Assembly: GCF_022750635.1 (NCBI RefSeq)
Contig: NZ_JAJKBG010000008.1
Span: forward strand, 22,645 to 86,644
Length of the DNA stretch: 64,000 nt
Direction: 5' to 3'
Origin: Brevundimonas pishanensis
GTDB taxonomy: Bacteria > Pseudomonadota > Alphaproteobacteria > Caulobacterales > Caulobacteraceae
Each line of letters opens with the position of its first letter. Position 1 is the stretch's first letter. The position numbers were made by a program, and so were the translations under genes. Shown here piece by piece: positions 27,955 to 37,096 of the stretch. A model generated the notes under the pieces. The model was not told where the DNA came from. It made no database searches and saw only the letters and a list, made by a program, of their open reading frames with translations.

Positions 27955-28644
27955 TTAGTTCATCGCGAACAGAAGCCTGCCTTCGCCCATGCGTTCTCGC
28001 AGGGCAGTCAGATCGGCATGGCTGCACGAGAAGCAGCCGTAGGAGCGACCCAACTTGCCTTCACGCGACAGGAACGCCGGATCGGCGTAGTCGGCACCGT
28101 GAACGATGATGGCGCGTTCGCGGGCAAGGTTGTTGGAATACTCCAGCCCGTCCAGCAGCACGTTCGGCCCTTGCTGCGGCCCCCACGAAGGACCCGCGGT
28201 GACGTAGGTGCCCAGCGAGGACATGTGGCTGTCAGGCTGGTTGGAGAAACGTTCGGCATAGCCGCTGTGGCTCGGATCGGATCCCCGACCATGGCTGGTA
28301 CGGTATGAGGTCACCCATCCGCCCAGCAAATCAACCTCGTACAGGCGGTCGGAACCCGAGAATTTCTGGAAGTCGACCAGATACATGCGGTCACGCTGGG
28401 TTATGCGGTGACCATGGGAATCCATAGCCTGACGCGCGCGGTCCAGAAGGTCACGTCGCACGATGTTGTAGGGATCGATTACAACCTGTGGACGAGCCGG
28501 GGCCGCATAGGCTGCCAGATCCGGACGGGGTATGCGCGGCGGCGGGGCAGGTGCCAGTTGGGGCGTTGGTGGTGCAGAGGCGGTTGCGCACCCTGCCAAG
28601 GCAATAGAGCCTCCGAAAATCAAACCCCGACGAGAAATCTGCAC
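27955..28644 (-). CDS. L,D-transpeptidase-like (YkuD_2) exported lipoprotein
   Basis: 229 residues. The N-terminus combines a twin-arginine motif ('ISRRGLIFGG') with a lipobox ('LAGCATA'), suggesting Tat export and lipid attachment. The C-terminal 120 residues match the YkuD_2 murein L,D-transpeptidase-like family: 'HGRGSDP', the His in 'IIVHGADYAD' and the Cys region 'GRSYGCFSCSHAD'. Such proteins may act on peptidoglycan cross-links. Two Cys lie three residues apart at the active site; most relatives have 'GRSxGCPA'. Activity is inferred. Single gene. Confidence 0.82.
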   Translation of the reverse strand: MQISRRGLIFGGSIALAGCATASAPPTPQLAPAPPPRIPRPDLAAYAAPARPQVVIDPYNIVRRDLLDRARQAMDSHGHRITQRDRMYLVDFQKFSGSDRLYEVDLLGGWVTSYRTSHGRGSDPSHSGYAERFSNQPDSHMSSLGTYVTAGPSWGPQQGPNVLLDGLEYSNNLARERAIIVHGADYADPAFLSREGKLGRSYGCFSCSHADLTALRERMGEGRLLFAMN

Positions 28645-28973
28645 GCGTCCATCCCTTAGATTGATGGCTGAGGAGCCGTGAAAAAGGGGTCTTGTGCCGA
28701 TTTAAGCAAGCTGAGCCGTAGATTTTAATCGAGCCCGTTCAGAATTCGCGGGTCGATCATGGCACCAATTTGAGCGCGGCCATAAACCAGATTTCATGGG
28801 TTCAATCCCGTCTGCTGGTGGTTATGGGCGGGGTCGAAGGCTCAGTTGCTTAGTCAATCTTAACCATTGAGACTGGAGTGTGGCACCAGGAACGTTGGTT
28901 TAACTTTTGCGTGATGAGGGAACCCCTTGGCAAATCTGCTACGCTAGGTTGTCTCCCCACTATCGGACCGAAT
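28645..28973. other. 329-base intergenic region, divergent promoters expected
   Basis: No convincing frame, terminator or RNA gene. A stretch at 28798-28809 resembles a tRNA T arm, but its stem does not extend. Several TTAA half-sites occur around 28853-28900 without correct spacing for a CtrA box. Confidence 0.5.
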
Positions 28974-29504
28974 ATGTCGACTGCATTTAACCGTCTCCCC
29001 ACCTATTCCATGCTGACCGGCGTATGTGCTCTGGCGCTGGCCCTTTCAGGATGCAGCGCGGGGGCCGAGCTAAAGATTGATCGCGCGCCTGTAACCTCTG
29101 CAGCGATCGAGGGCGTGCACTTCATCACCAAAGAAGCCGACGAGCGTGCCTCTGCGGCGTTGAAGACGGCCTTGGCCGATGGACGCGGCGTCGTCGAAGG
29201 CGACAACTGGCATGTGCTAGCCACCCTCGCCGTGCGTCCTGCCGATGTGGGGACGTTTTCGGATGTGGATGCGCGCGAGGGCGAATGGGCCGAGACCCCG
29301 CGTGTGCGTGGTGCACGCCGGGAGCCGGGCCTGCACGTGCTGACCGCTGTAGCGACGCGCGCGGACGGTACGGACAAACGCGTGGTGCGTGTGTCGGGCC
29401 GTGGGCCGGTGGACCATACGCCCGATACGCTGCTGACAGCTTTGGCGAGGCTGGCTGCCGATGCCTTGATCAATGGCGAACGGGCCAGCCCTGATAACCT
29501 TTAA
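28974..29504 (+). CDS. putative lipoprotein, 176 aa
   Basis: From ATG 28974 the product has a lipoprotein signal ending in 'LALSGCSAG'. The mature 150 residues contain a beta-rich middle ('HVLATLAVRPADVGTFSDV', 'GLHVLTAVATRADG') and a helical end. I do not recognise the family. The frame is open upstream to 28878, but the signal peptide fixes the start. Its stop overlaps the stop of the convergent CHASE2 kinase gene. Confidence 0.75.
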   Translation: MSTAFNRLPTYSMLTGVCALALALSGCSAGAELKIDRAPVTSAAIEGVHFITKEADERASAALKTALADGRGVVEGDNWHVLATLAVRPADVGTFSDVDAREGEWAETPRVRGARREPGLHVLTAVATRADGTDKRVVRVSGRGPVDHTPDTLLTALARLAADALINGERASPDNL

Positions 29505-31783
29505 TCGGCCTCGACCGGAGGCAGGGTAATATAGAAGCAGGCACCGCTCGTGGGCGGCGTCACGCCGGAAGGCGGGTCGACTGAAATCTGGCCGCCGTGA
29601 CGCTGAATAACAGTGTGTACGAAGGCCAGACCCAGACCGGCACCGGACACGTTGCCACCGGCAAAAGGCTGGAACAGACGGCTGCGCATGTCGTCGTACA
29701 GCCCCGGGCCTTCATCGCAGATAATCAGCAGAACCTTGTCCTCGTAGGAGGACAGCTGGCACGCGACCAGACCCCCCGTCGGGGTGTGGCGGATGGCATT
29801 GTCCAGCAAGTTGATGATGACCCGCCGCATCAGCGCGGTGTCAACATCGACCAGATATTCATGCTCGTAGTCAGGCGCGATCAGTTCGACGCCCTTGGCT
29901 GCGGACTGGGGCCAGAGGGTATCGACGCCCTCGGTTACGAGGTCCGCCAGATTGGCGACCTCGAAGGTGAGCATCTGGTTTTCCGCACGTGACAGTTGGA
30001 CATAGCCTTCTGCCAACGCCAGTGTTTGTCGCGCGTTGCGGCGGATTTGATCCTCGATCTTCTCCGAGCGTTTGTCGCCGTCGAGCAGGGTCAGGATAGA
30101 TACCTGCGGGGCGCGCATGTCGTGCCCCAGCAGTTGTAACGTGCGTTGACGCTCGCGCTCTGCCGCCCGCAACTGGGTGACGTCGGCCAAGCGGACGATC
30201 AGACCAGCAGACTGCTCGGTAGTGTCCACCAACGGGGCGATAGCGATCTGCAGGGCTCGCCCGTCGGGGAGCTGGATTTCGTCGCGAACGCCGGGCGCTG
30301 CGCCGATCAAGCCACGCCATTCGCGCACACCCAACCGGAGGAACAGGTCCTCCAGATGTGCGCCCACCAAGGTGGTGCCGGGGAAGAGGTTCTGGGCACG
30401 GGGATTGGCGATCAGGACGCTGCCGTCCAAGTCGGCGACAAGGGCTGCGTCAGGCAGGCTGCGGACAGACTGATTGATATAGCGGTTGAAGTCGCGGAAC
30501 TGTTTGAGGGCTCCGCGCAAGGCCAGCACCTGACGCGAGATTTCGTCGCCGGACGTCCATTTTGCCGTCGGGGAGAGGGCGGCCAAATGGAAGGTCTCGG
30601 GGTCGGCTCGAAGGTCGTTCAGTTCCGACTGCATATAGCGATAGGCGGCGGCCAGACGACGCCAGCTCCACAGCGGCCAGGCCACAATCACGCCCGCACA
30701 GGCGGCCAGAGGCGGGAACCAGTGCCCCGCTTTTAGCGCCAAAGCGGAAATGGCCAAGGTGGCCGCGATCAGCGCGAAGCCCAGCACGGTGTTGGCGACG
30801 GGGCGCAGAACAAGGAAGCCTGCCAATATCATCGCCAGCGGGATCAATGACAGCAAAGCGGTCAGCCAACGGTTCAGGGGCCGGATGTTCCAGTCATCCA
30901 GCACGCTCTGCATCAGCGCGCCGACGATATAGACACCGGGAGACAGGTATCCGCGCGGGCTGTTTGGCGTCGCATAGCGATCCCCCATGCCTTGCGCAGT
31001 CGCGCCCACGAGAACACGCTTGTCCTTCAGGAATTCGGCGGACACTTCGCCCCTCAGCACATCTACGGCAGAGACTGTGGGGTAGGGCTCTATGCCCGAC
31101 GGAAAGCGGATCATGCGGCTGTCGGTGACGATGAGGCCATCTCCGGCAGCGCCTTTGTTGACCTCTGTCGCTGGTGTTTTGGAAGCCGAGGCCAACAAGG
31201 CCAGATGCGGCAAGACGCGACCGTCGGCACTGACCCACAGTGGGCTGGCGCGCACCGTGCCGTCCTGATCGGGCGTCAGGATGACGTGGCCCAGTCCCGC
31301 GGCACCGGCGGCTATGTTGGCGGGCGGCGGGCTGATAGTGGCAAGACTGCCGTTCAGGCCCGGTGTGTCGACTGCAACAGGTAGATACACATTGCCCGAT
31401 CTTTGCACCGAGGCGGCAAGCGCCGCATCATCGGGCGTGGGTTCGATGAACAGGACATCGTAACCTACCGAGGTCACGCCAATGTCGCCCAAGCGCTGGA
31501 CCAGATCGGCATGGACAGCACGCGGCCAGGGCCAAGGACCAATCTCGGCAAGGCTTCGGTCATCGATGGCCACCACGGCGATGTCTTTGTGCGCCGCGAC
31601 CGGATTGATCACGCTAACGGTGTCGTAAAAGACGTTGTCGCCGCGTTGGGTAATCTGGCCAAGGCTGAGCCACACCACCAGACCAATGGTGATGGCGGCG
31701 GTAATCAGCCATTCGATCAGAACCTGCGCACCCAGTCGGGTGGCAGGCTCTATTTTGGGCATCGACGCTTTTGGAAAGGGCAA
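29501..31783 (-). CDS. CHASE2-domain sensor histidine kinase
   Basis: 760 residues. One membrane helix (about 22-42) precedes a periplasmic CHASE2 sensor (about 45-290, 'GDNVFYDTVSVINPV', 'VVAIDDRSLAEIGPWPWPR'). Three membrane helices follow (about 300-375), then a PAS domain (about 430-530) and the kinase core with His554 in 'GHDMRAPQVSIL'. The N box is 'NLLDNAIRH' and the G boxes 'DEGPGL' and 'GAGLGLAFV'. The H box departs from the usual HELRTPL. It is the last gene of a three-gene operon, 12 bases after the LysM-FecR gene. The natural partner is the OmpR-type regulator encoded first. Confidence 0.93.
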   Translation of the reverse strand: MPFPKASMPKIEPATRLGAQVLIEWLITAAITIGLVVWLSLGQITQRGDNVFYDTVSVINPVAAHKDIAVVAIDDRSLAEIGPWPWPRAVHADLVQRLGDIGVTSVGYDVLFIEPTPDDAALAASVQRSGNVYLPVAVDTPGLNGSLATISPPPANIAAGAAGLGHVILTPDQDGTVRASPLWVSADGRVLPHLALLASASKTPATEVNKGAAGDGLIVTDSRMIRFPSGIEPYPTVSAVDVLRGEVSAEFLKDKRVLVGATAQGMGDRYATPNSPRGYLSPGVYIVGALMQSVLDDWNIRPLNRWLTALLSLIPLAMILAGFLVLRPVANTVLGFALIAATLAISALALKAGHWFPPLAACAGVIVAWPLWSWRRLAAAYRYMQSELNDLRADPETFHLAALSPTAKWTSGDEISRQVLALRGALKQFRDFNRYINQSVRSLPDAALVADLDGSVLIANPRAQNLFPGTTLVGAHLEDLFLRLGVREWRGLIGAAPGVRDEIQLPDGRALQIAIAPLVDTTEQSAGLIVRLADVTQLRAAERERQRTLQLLGHDMRAPQVSILTLLDGDKRSEKIEDQIRRNARQTLALAEGYVQLSRAENQMLTFEVANLADLVTEGVDTLWPQSAAKGVELIAPDYEHEYLVDVDTALMRRVIINLLDNAIRHTPTGGLVACQLSSYEDKVLLIICDEGPGLYDDMRSRLFQPFAGGNVSGAGLGLAFVHTVIQRHGGQISVDPPSGVTPPTSGACFYITLPPVEAD

Positions 31784-31795
31784 TCCCGTCCCCGC

Positions 31796-33226
31796 TTATC
31801 GGTTGATGGTCAGAACTTCCGGACTGGACCATACCGACAGTCTGTGACCGAAGCGGTAACGGGTACCCTCAATGCGCCAGCTATAGGTGCCGGGCGGCAG
31901 ATCGCTAAGGGTGAAGGTGGAATCGCTGAGGCCTGCGCTGTCGATAAGCGGCTGGCCTTCTGGTTCACCCGCTTCGTTGGCGCGGGTCAACTGGAAGCGG
32001 AAGCTTGCGTCGCCTTCACCCTCGGCGCGCCATTTGAAGCGGTAAAGGCGGGCGTTGTTTGCCAGTTCTTCAGACAGTGACAGGCCGTCGATGCCGTTGC
32101 GGGCACGGATGAAGTTGAAGGTGCGACCGCGCCCCTCAAGACCGTCTGGCGATACGGCCGTCAGGCGCAGGAAGTACTGGCCTTCCGGGAGGTCGGTGTA
32201 GGTGAGCGGCTGGCCGACGGGAGCGTCCGCTTCGGCCAGCAGGTCCTGCATGCTGGCATCGGCCGCGATGAAGCCGCGAACGATACGGGCGTCGGATGGA
32301 GCTGAATAATCGAATGCGAGGGTGGCGTCAGTCTGAAGAAGATCGTCCTCTGCCATCACCGGGGCGGCCAGCAGGGCTACGGGGACCGGTGTGTCATCGC
32401 CAGCGCGAAGGGCCACGCCCTGTCCGTTCGGGACCAGAACGCCGTGGGTGTCGGTTTCATCGGCCACAGCGACCGTGCCTTCGAGGACGCCGGTCGAGCT
32501 GTTGCCCGTCACGTCGTCATAGGCGACGCGGAACTCGGTACCACGGACAGCCGAAATGGCCGTCGGTGTGGTCACGCGGAAGCCCCCGGGGCGCTGGCGC
32601 GAGGTTACGCGGTTTTCGACGCGACCTCGGTTGACCACAAGGCGGTGGTCGGGTGCGTCGTTGATCACGAACCGGCGCAGGCGATCCATGCGTATGCTGC
32701 TGCGCGAGGGAACAACCGTATAGGTGCCATCCGAGAAGGCGATCCGCGCAAAAGCGCTGGATCCGGTGCTCACAACGTCGCCTTCGCGCAGTTGGGCACC
32801 GAGAGCCACGGCCACCGGCGCGCCATTTCTCAGCACCTGAACGTCACCGCGGAAGCTCTCGATGCGCGCGGGGTCCTCGCGGGTGCGCAAAAGTGCAGTG
32901 TCGATCTGGAGAGTACGTCCCGTCGCCATGCGGCGTGGGTTGGCCACCCGGTTATCGCGCTGTAGTCGGCGATAGTCGGCCGGGTTGCGCAGATATTTGC
33001 GCGCCACATCAATCAGAGTGTCGCCACGATTGACCAGATAGGTCAGCGGAGCTTCGGTCAGAACTGAACCTGACGGCTGGGAGTTGGCCGACTGGGGGGC
33101 TGCAGACTGGGCAGTAGCAGACTGGGCGAGGGCCGTTGCGGGCACGGCTCCAAACGCCAGGGTAAGACCGAGGCCGAGGCTGGTGAAGCGAACCAAGCTG
33201 TTCTTGCGGGCGGTATGTATCGTCAA
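31796..33226 (-). CDS. periplasmic LysM-FecR domain protein
   Basis: 476 residues with a signal peptide (about 1-35). A LysM domain follows (about 62-108, 'YLVNRGDTLIDVARKYL'), which would bind peptidoglycan, then a FecR domain (about 120-240, 'GDVVSTGSSAFARIAFSDG', 'GGFRVTTPTAISAVRGTEF'). The last 200 residues look like two Fn3-like or beta-sandwich modules ('LPEGQYFLRLTAVSPDG', 'LPPGTYSWRIEGTRY'). FecR domains elsewhere control anti-sigma signalling, but there is no sigma factor here. Twelve-base gaps on both sides place it between a response regulator and a CHASE2 kinase. Confidence 0.92.
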   Translation of the reverse strand: MTIHTARKNSLVRFTSLGLGLTLAFGAVPATALAQSATAQSAAPQSANSQPSGSVLTEAPLTYLVNRGDTLIDVARKYLRNPADYRRLQRDNRVANPRRMATGRTLQIDTALLRTREDPARIESFRGDVQVLRNGAPVAVALGAQLREGDVVSTGSSAFARIAFSDGTYTVVPSRSSIRMDRLRRFVINDAPDHRLVVNRGRVENRVTSRQRPGGFRVTTPTAISAVRGTEFRVAYDDVTGNSSTGVLEGTVAVADETDTHGVLVPNGQGVALRAGDDTPVPVALLAAPVMAEDDLLQTDATLAFDYSAPSDARIVRGFIAADASMQDLLAEADAPVGQPLTYTDLPEGQYFLRLTAVSPDGLEGRGRTFNFIRARNGIDGLSLSEELANNARLYRFKWRAEGEGDASFRFQLTRANEAGEPEGQPLIDSAGLSDSTFTLSDLPPGTYSWRIEGTRYRFGHRLSVWSSPEVLTINR

Positions 33227-33238
33227 GATGTGATGATC

Positions 33239-33994
33239 TCAGTTGGTCGGCGCTGCATCGTCGGGTGCTGCCGCGACTTCGGCGTCAGGGTCTGCGTTCG
33301 CATTTGAGCGCTCCAGCCGGTAGCCATAGCTGTACACCGGGGTCAGTCGGTATCCCGTCTGCGGGCGGAGGTTCAGCTTCGAGCGAACGCGTGAAATGTG
33401 CATGTCCAGCGAGCGGCTATTGAGGTGCGGCTCGTTGCCCCAGATGGTCTCCAGCAAATAGGTGCGGGACAGGGCGCGATGCAGGTTGCGGAACAGCAGA
33501 CGCGCCAGAGCGAACTCCTTGGGCGTCATGGTGATGGTCTCGCCGTCGCGCACGACCGTGGTCGTGCTCATATTGAAGACGATGTCGTCATAGACCTCGC
33601 GCTCGGCAGGAGCTCCCAGATGCTCGTAGGCGCGGCGCAGAAGAGCGCGCACACGGGCCTCGAGGACTATGGGGGATATCGGCTTGGCGAGATAGTCGTC
33701 CGCACCGGCGTTCAATGCCGCGACGATATCGCTGTCTTCGACACGGCTGGTGACCAGAAGCATGGGCGGCGGGGGCGTCAGATTGGCGCGTACCCAGCCG
33801 ACGATTTCGATGCCCGAGCGGTCCGGAAGGTTCCAGTCCACAATCAGCAGGTCGAAGGTGTCGCGCCGGAGTGCCGAGATGAGGGCATGCCCGCGTGAGA
33901 AGGTGGATGGGCGAAAGCCCGCCTTCTCAACTATTTGAGAAATCGCCTGCAGCTGGACCTGATCATCATCAAGGACCGCGATTTTCATTGGCAT
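33239..33994 (-). CDS. OmpR-family response regulator
   Basis: 251 residues. The receiver (about 3-120) has 'VLDDDQ', phospho-acceptor Asp53 in 'LIVDWNLPD', 'VTSRVED' and 'LAKP'. The winged-helix output domain (about 135-230) has 'TPKEFALARLLFRNLHRALSR' and 'RSLDMHISRVRSKL'. A 20-residue acidic Ala/Asp tail follows. It is first in the operon with the LysM-FecR protein and CHASE2 kinase, and probably controls envelope genes or its own operon. ATG 33994 is used; ATG 33988 is equally possible. Confidence 0.93.
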   Translation of the reverse strand: MPMKIAVLDDDQVQLQAISQIVEKAGFRPSTFSRGHALISALRRDTFDLLIVDWNLPDRSGIEIVGWVRANLTPPPPMLLVTSRVEDSDIVAALNAGADDYLAKPISPIVLEARVRALLRRAYEHLGAPAEREVYDDIVFNMSTTTVVRDGETITMTPKEFALARLLFRNLHRALSRTYLLETIWGNEPHLNSRSLDMHISRVRSKLNLRPQTGYRLTPVYSYGYRLERSNANADPDAEVAAAPDDAAPTN

Positions 33995-34077
33995 AAACTC
34001 TCAGTTCCGCATGGGGGGAAGTAACTATAACGGATTGAAAGCTTAGTAGTGCCTAATGGATACGGTAAATTGTAAAT

Positions 34078-35097
34078 TTAGGTTGGCGCTATCACATTGT
34101 CGGCAACCAACCACTTGGTAAAACCGGCCGGATCGTCAAAGCGTGCATTTAATGGCCAAGCTTGAATACTTTCGCGCTTTTCCGGTGACAGTCGAACCCA
34201 GTCTTTTTCGGTCGTGACCAGACCTGCATCGAAAACTTTCGCGCGTTCTTTCAAGAAGTTAAATTGATCCTTCGTCAGGATGGCGTGATCCGGCAAAGGA
34301 ACGAAATCCTTGAGATCACACCCTGCCGCGATCAACGAGCGCTCGACCTTCCAGGGTTTCGCAATGCCGGCAAAGCCGACTTGGGGACCCGCTGGCGGGG
34401 CAGAAATAGCCGCCAGGCGGGCAGTGAAGACAGGAAGATCACCGAATACAGCAATCAACTCGGGGTCTGCTTTATCCAAATCAGTCGGCAGGAGGACAAT
34501 TACAGCGTCCGCACGCGCAAGACCTGCGGCAATCGGCTCGCGCATGGGACCGGATGGGAAGACGGAACCATCTCCAAACGGCCATTCGTCATTACGGGTC
34601 TCGCCATCGACCACAATCAGGCTGATGTCCTTGATGAGGGACGGGTTCTGATGGCCATCATCCATGACCAGATAGTCGGCTCCGGCGGCGACAGCGGCCT
34701 TGGCACCCGCGACACGATCACGGCTGATAACCACCATGCCGTCTTGGGCCAGCATCAGGGGTTCGTCGCCAACGTCCTCGGCGGAGTGGGTGTCCAAGTC
34801 GACAACCACAGGACCCTCCAGCTTACCACCGTAACCCCGCGATAGTGCCGACGGAGCGTGCCCCTGCTCACGCAGTAAGCGGAGGATCTCGCGGGTGATC
34901 GGCGTCTTGCCAGAGCCGCCCACCGTCAGATTACCGACCGAGATCACGGGAATACCGGGGGCATAGCCCTTGGTATTGGCAATCTTGCGTGCGGTCACGC
35001 CCGCCCAGACCCACGACAGGGGCTTGAGTGCCATGCGGGTGATCGGGGCGTGGCTGCGATCGCGGGTGTACCACCAGCGCGGGGTGTTTAGTTTCAT
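34078..35097 (-). CDS. lpxK: tetraacyldisaccharide 4'-kinase
   Basis: 339 residues; phosphorylates the lipid A disaccharide at the inner membrane. The N-terminus 'MKLNTPRWWY' precedes an amphipathic helix, then 'VISVGNLTVGGSGKTP' (P loop of the LpxK family), 'LSRGYGGK', 'DDGHQNPSL' and 'TTEKDWVRL'. The start overlaps the waaA stop as ATGA. It ends the msbA - DUF374 - waaA - lpxK operon. Confidence 0.96.
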   Translation of the reverse strand: MKLNTPRWWYTRDRSHAPITRMALKPLSWVWAGVTARKIANTKGYAPGIPVISVGNLTVGGSGKTPITREILRLLREQGHAPSALSRGYGGKLEGPVVVDLDTHSAEDVGDEPLMLAQDGMVVISRDRVAGAKAAVAAGADYLVMDDGHQNPSLIKDISLIVVDGETRNDEWPFGDGSVFPSGPMREPIAAGLARADAVIVLLPTDLDKADPELIAVFGDLPVFTARLAAISAPPAGPQVGFAGIAKPWKVERSLIAAGCDLKDFVPLPDHAILTKDQFNFLKERAKVFDAGLVTTEKDWVRLSPEKRESIQAWPLNARFDDPAGFTKWLVADNVIAPT

Positions 35098-36404
35098 CGG
35101 GGACGTCTCCGCTCCGGCTTGGGGGCGGGGGGGAGGTGGGCCTGAAGAGCCAGCCACAGTCGATCCAGACCCGCAGAGGCTTCATTGGCCGCGCGGCGGG
35201 CGCGCTCGCCCATGGCGCGGGCCCCGTCCGGATCTTTAAGTAGCGGTTCAATAAGATCGCGCAATTCGTCGGGGGCCAGCACGCTGACCAGCCCGCCTGA
35301 GTGTTTGAGCATACGGTTGACCTGCTGCCAGTTGGCCGCGTCGGGTCCGCTGAAAGTCGGCTTGCCCAGTCGGGCAGGCTCCAGCGGATTGTGCCCGCCC
35401 ACGCTGCCTCCACTGAGCGCCGGAGCGAACGAGCCGCCCAGCACCACCACGTCGGACAGGCGCATAAAGAGGCCTAACTCGCCCAGGGTGTCGGCGAGGT
35501 AGAGATCAATCCCGTCTTCGATATCGCCGCCCACGCAGCGCCGGGTCAGCTTCCAGCCGTCCAGTTGCAACTCTTCGACAATCTCGGGCGCACGTTCGGG
35601 ATGGCGAGGCACAACGACAAGCAGCAGGCGCGGAACCAGAGCCTTCAGTGCCTTGGCAAGCGCCCGTTCCTCGTTCTCGTGGGTCGAGGCAATCACGATC
35701 ACGGGGCGATCCCCGATCAGGCCCGAAAGACGCGAGAACTCGGCGCGGTCGTAAGGCAGTGGCTCGCCGGAAAGCTTGAGGTTGACCATGCCGTCCACGC
35801 GGGCCCCCATGGAGGTCAGGCGCTCTGCGCCCTCCTGATCCTGGGGCCAGACGTGGGCGAAGGCGGACATCAGGGTGCGGGCCATGCCCGGAGCCTTTTG
35901 CCAGCCTTCCAGCGTGTGCGAGGTGATCCGTGCACTGACCAGAGCCAATGGTATGCGGCGGCCACGAGCAGCCATGATCAGGTTCGGCCACAGCTCGCTC
36001 TCGACGAAAATGCCGATCTGGGGCTGCCAGTGATCTAGGAAGGCCGACACGGCGGACGGGCCATCGACCGGCGCGAACTGGTGGATCACGCCTTGGGGGA
36101 GGCGCGGGGTAATGACCTCTGCCGAGGTCAGGGTTCCGGTGGTGACCAGAACGGTGACGTCGGGCCGGTCCTTACGGATGCGTTCGGCCAGCGGAAGGAT
36201 CGACAAGGCTTCGCCGACGCTGACGCCGTGTATCCAGATGAGCGGACCGGCGGGGCGGCGCAGGCTGGCCATGCCCAGTCGTTCATCGACGCGGGTCGGG
36301 CTTTCCTTGCCCTTCTTGACGCGGCTGTCCAGCAGGCGCGGTGCTAGGGGTTCAAGAAGGCGGGTGCCGAGACGATAGGCCATAAGAGCGGGGCTGAAGC
36401 TCAC
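35094..36404 (-). CDS. waaA: Kdo transferase (3-deoxy-D-manno-octulosonic acid transferase)
   Basis: 436 residues from GTG 36404, two bases after the previous stop. Family motifs are 'IWIHGVSVGEALSILPL', 'FVESELWPNLI', 'GSTHENEER'-like 'ASTHENEERALAKAL', 'VVPRHPERAP' and 'GGHNPLEPARLGKP'. The enzyme adds Kdo to lipid IVA. The frame is open 23 codons upstream but that part overlaps the DUF374 gene and reads as non-coding Arg-rich sequence. It is coupled on both sides. Confidence 0.96.
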   Translation of the reverse strand: MSFSPALMAYRLGTRLLEPLAPRLLDSRVKKGKESPTRVDERLGMASLRRPAGPLIWIHGVSVGEALSILPLAERIRKDRPDVTVLVTTGTLTSAEVITPRLPQGVIHQFAPVDGPSAVSAFLDHWQPQIGIFVESELWPNLIMAARGRRIPLALVSARITSHTLEGWQKAPGMARTLMSAFAHVWPQDQEGAERLTSMGARVDGMVNLKLSGEPLPYDRAEFSRLSGLIGDRPVIVIASTHENEERALAKALKALVPRLLLVVVPRHPERAPEIVEELQLDGWKLTRRCVGGDIEDGIDLYLADTLGELGLFMRLSDVVVLGGSFAPALSGGSVGGHNPLEPARLGKPTFSGPDAANWQQVNRMLKHSGGLVSVLAPDELRDLIEPLLKDPDGARAMGERARRAANEASAGLDRLWLALQAHLPPAPKPERRRPR

Positions 36405-36406
36405 GG

Positions 36407-37096
36407 TCAGACGCGCTCCAGTCCGGTGATTTCGTCTGCGCGGGCTTCGGCTGCGGTCATGCGGGCGGTCCATTCCGCCGCGACTTCAGACACATCGGTG
36501 CCGTGCGGGAAGTCGGCCCTGTCCCATACGAAAGCGCCCTTGGCGAAGGGCAGGGGGATCAGGGCGCGGTCCCAGCTTTTCAGGCGGATCGCCGGTTTTG
36601 CCGATGCGCCGAGGATAAGCACGGGTGCCCCCGACATTCGCGCCATGACGGGCAGGCCCTCGGCCATGGTTCGCGCAGGGCCACGCGGCCCGTCGGGCGT
36701 GATGGCCAGACCGCCCTTTGCTTTCAGGTATTTCAGACCGTCACGCAGGGCTTGGGTGCCGCCTTTGGCGCTGGCCTTCTTGTCTTTGTTCGAGGCGGAG
36801 CCGCGCACTGCCGGAATGCCCAGTCTGGCGACGGCCTTGGCGATGAACTCACCGTCCGCGGACAACGAAATCATGGCGCGCGGCGGTTGCGCGCGTTCCA
36901 TCGGCCACGAGGCGGCTGCAAGGCCCAGACGCGAATGCCAGAAGGCGATCAACACGCCGCTGTCCTGTGCCCAAACGTCTTCGGCAATCTGCTCGTTTTC
37001 GCGGGTCCAGCGCGTAGTCGCATAGCAAAAACGTAGCCATTCAGAGAACAGCCACGCAATCGAGCGCTGGATAAACGGGTGCCGCAGTGGCCTCAT
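36407..37096 (-). CDS. DUF374 lysophospholipid-acyltransferase-like protein
   Basis: 229 residues. The acyltransferase-like HX4 region is 'IAFWHSRLGL', then 'SADGEFIAKAVARLGI', 'RGSASNKDKK' and 'ITPDGPRGPARTM', the hallmarks of DUF374. These proteins lie next to waaA in many alphaproteobacteria and are presumed to act in lipid A or outer-membrane lipid assembly; the reaction is unproven. The start overlaps the msbA stop as ATGA. Confidence 0.9.
   Translation of the reverse strand: MRPLRHPFIQRSIAWLFSEWLRFCYATTRWTRENEQIAEDVWAQDSGVLIAFWHSRLGLAAASWPMERAQPPRAMISLSADGEFIAKAVARLGIPAVRGSASNKDKKASAKGGTQALRDGLKYLKAKGGLAITPDGPRGPARTMAEGLPVMARMSGAPVLILGASAKPAIRLKSWDRALIPLPFAKGAFVWDRADFPHGTDVSEVAAEWTARMTAAEARADEITGLERV

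Noticed and set aside
28741..28830. tRNA-like T-arm (GGGTTCAATCCCG)
   Set aside because: The T stem cannot reach five pairs and no acceptor or anticodon stem could be formed around it.
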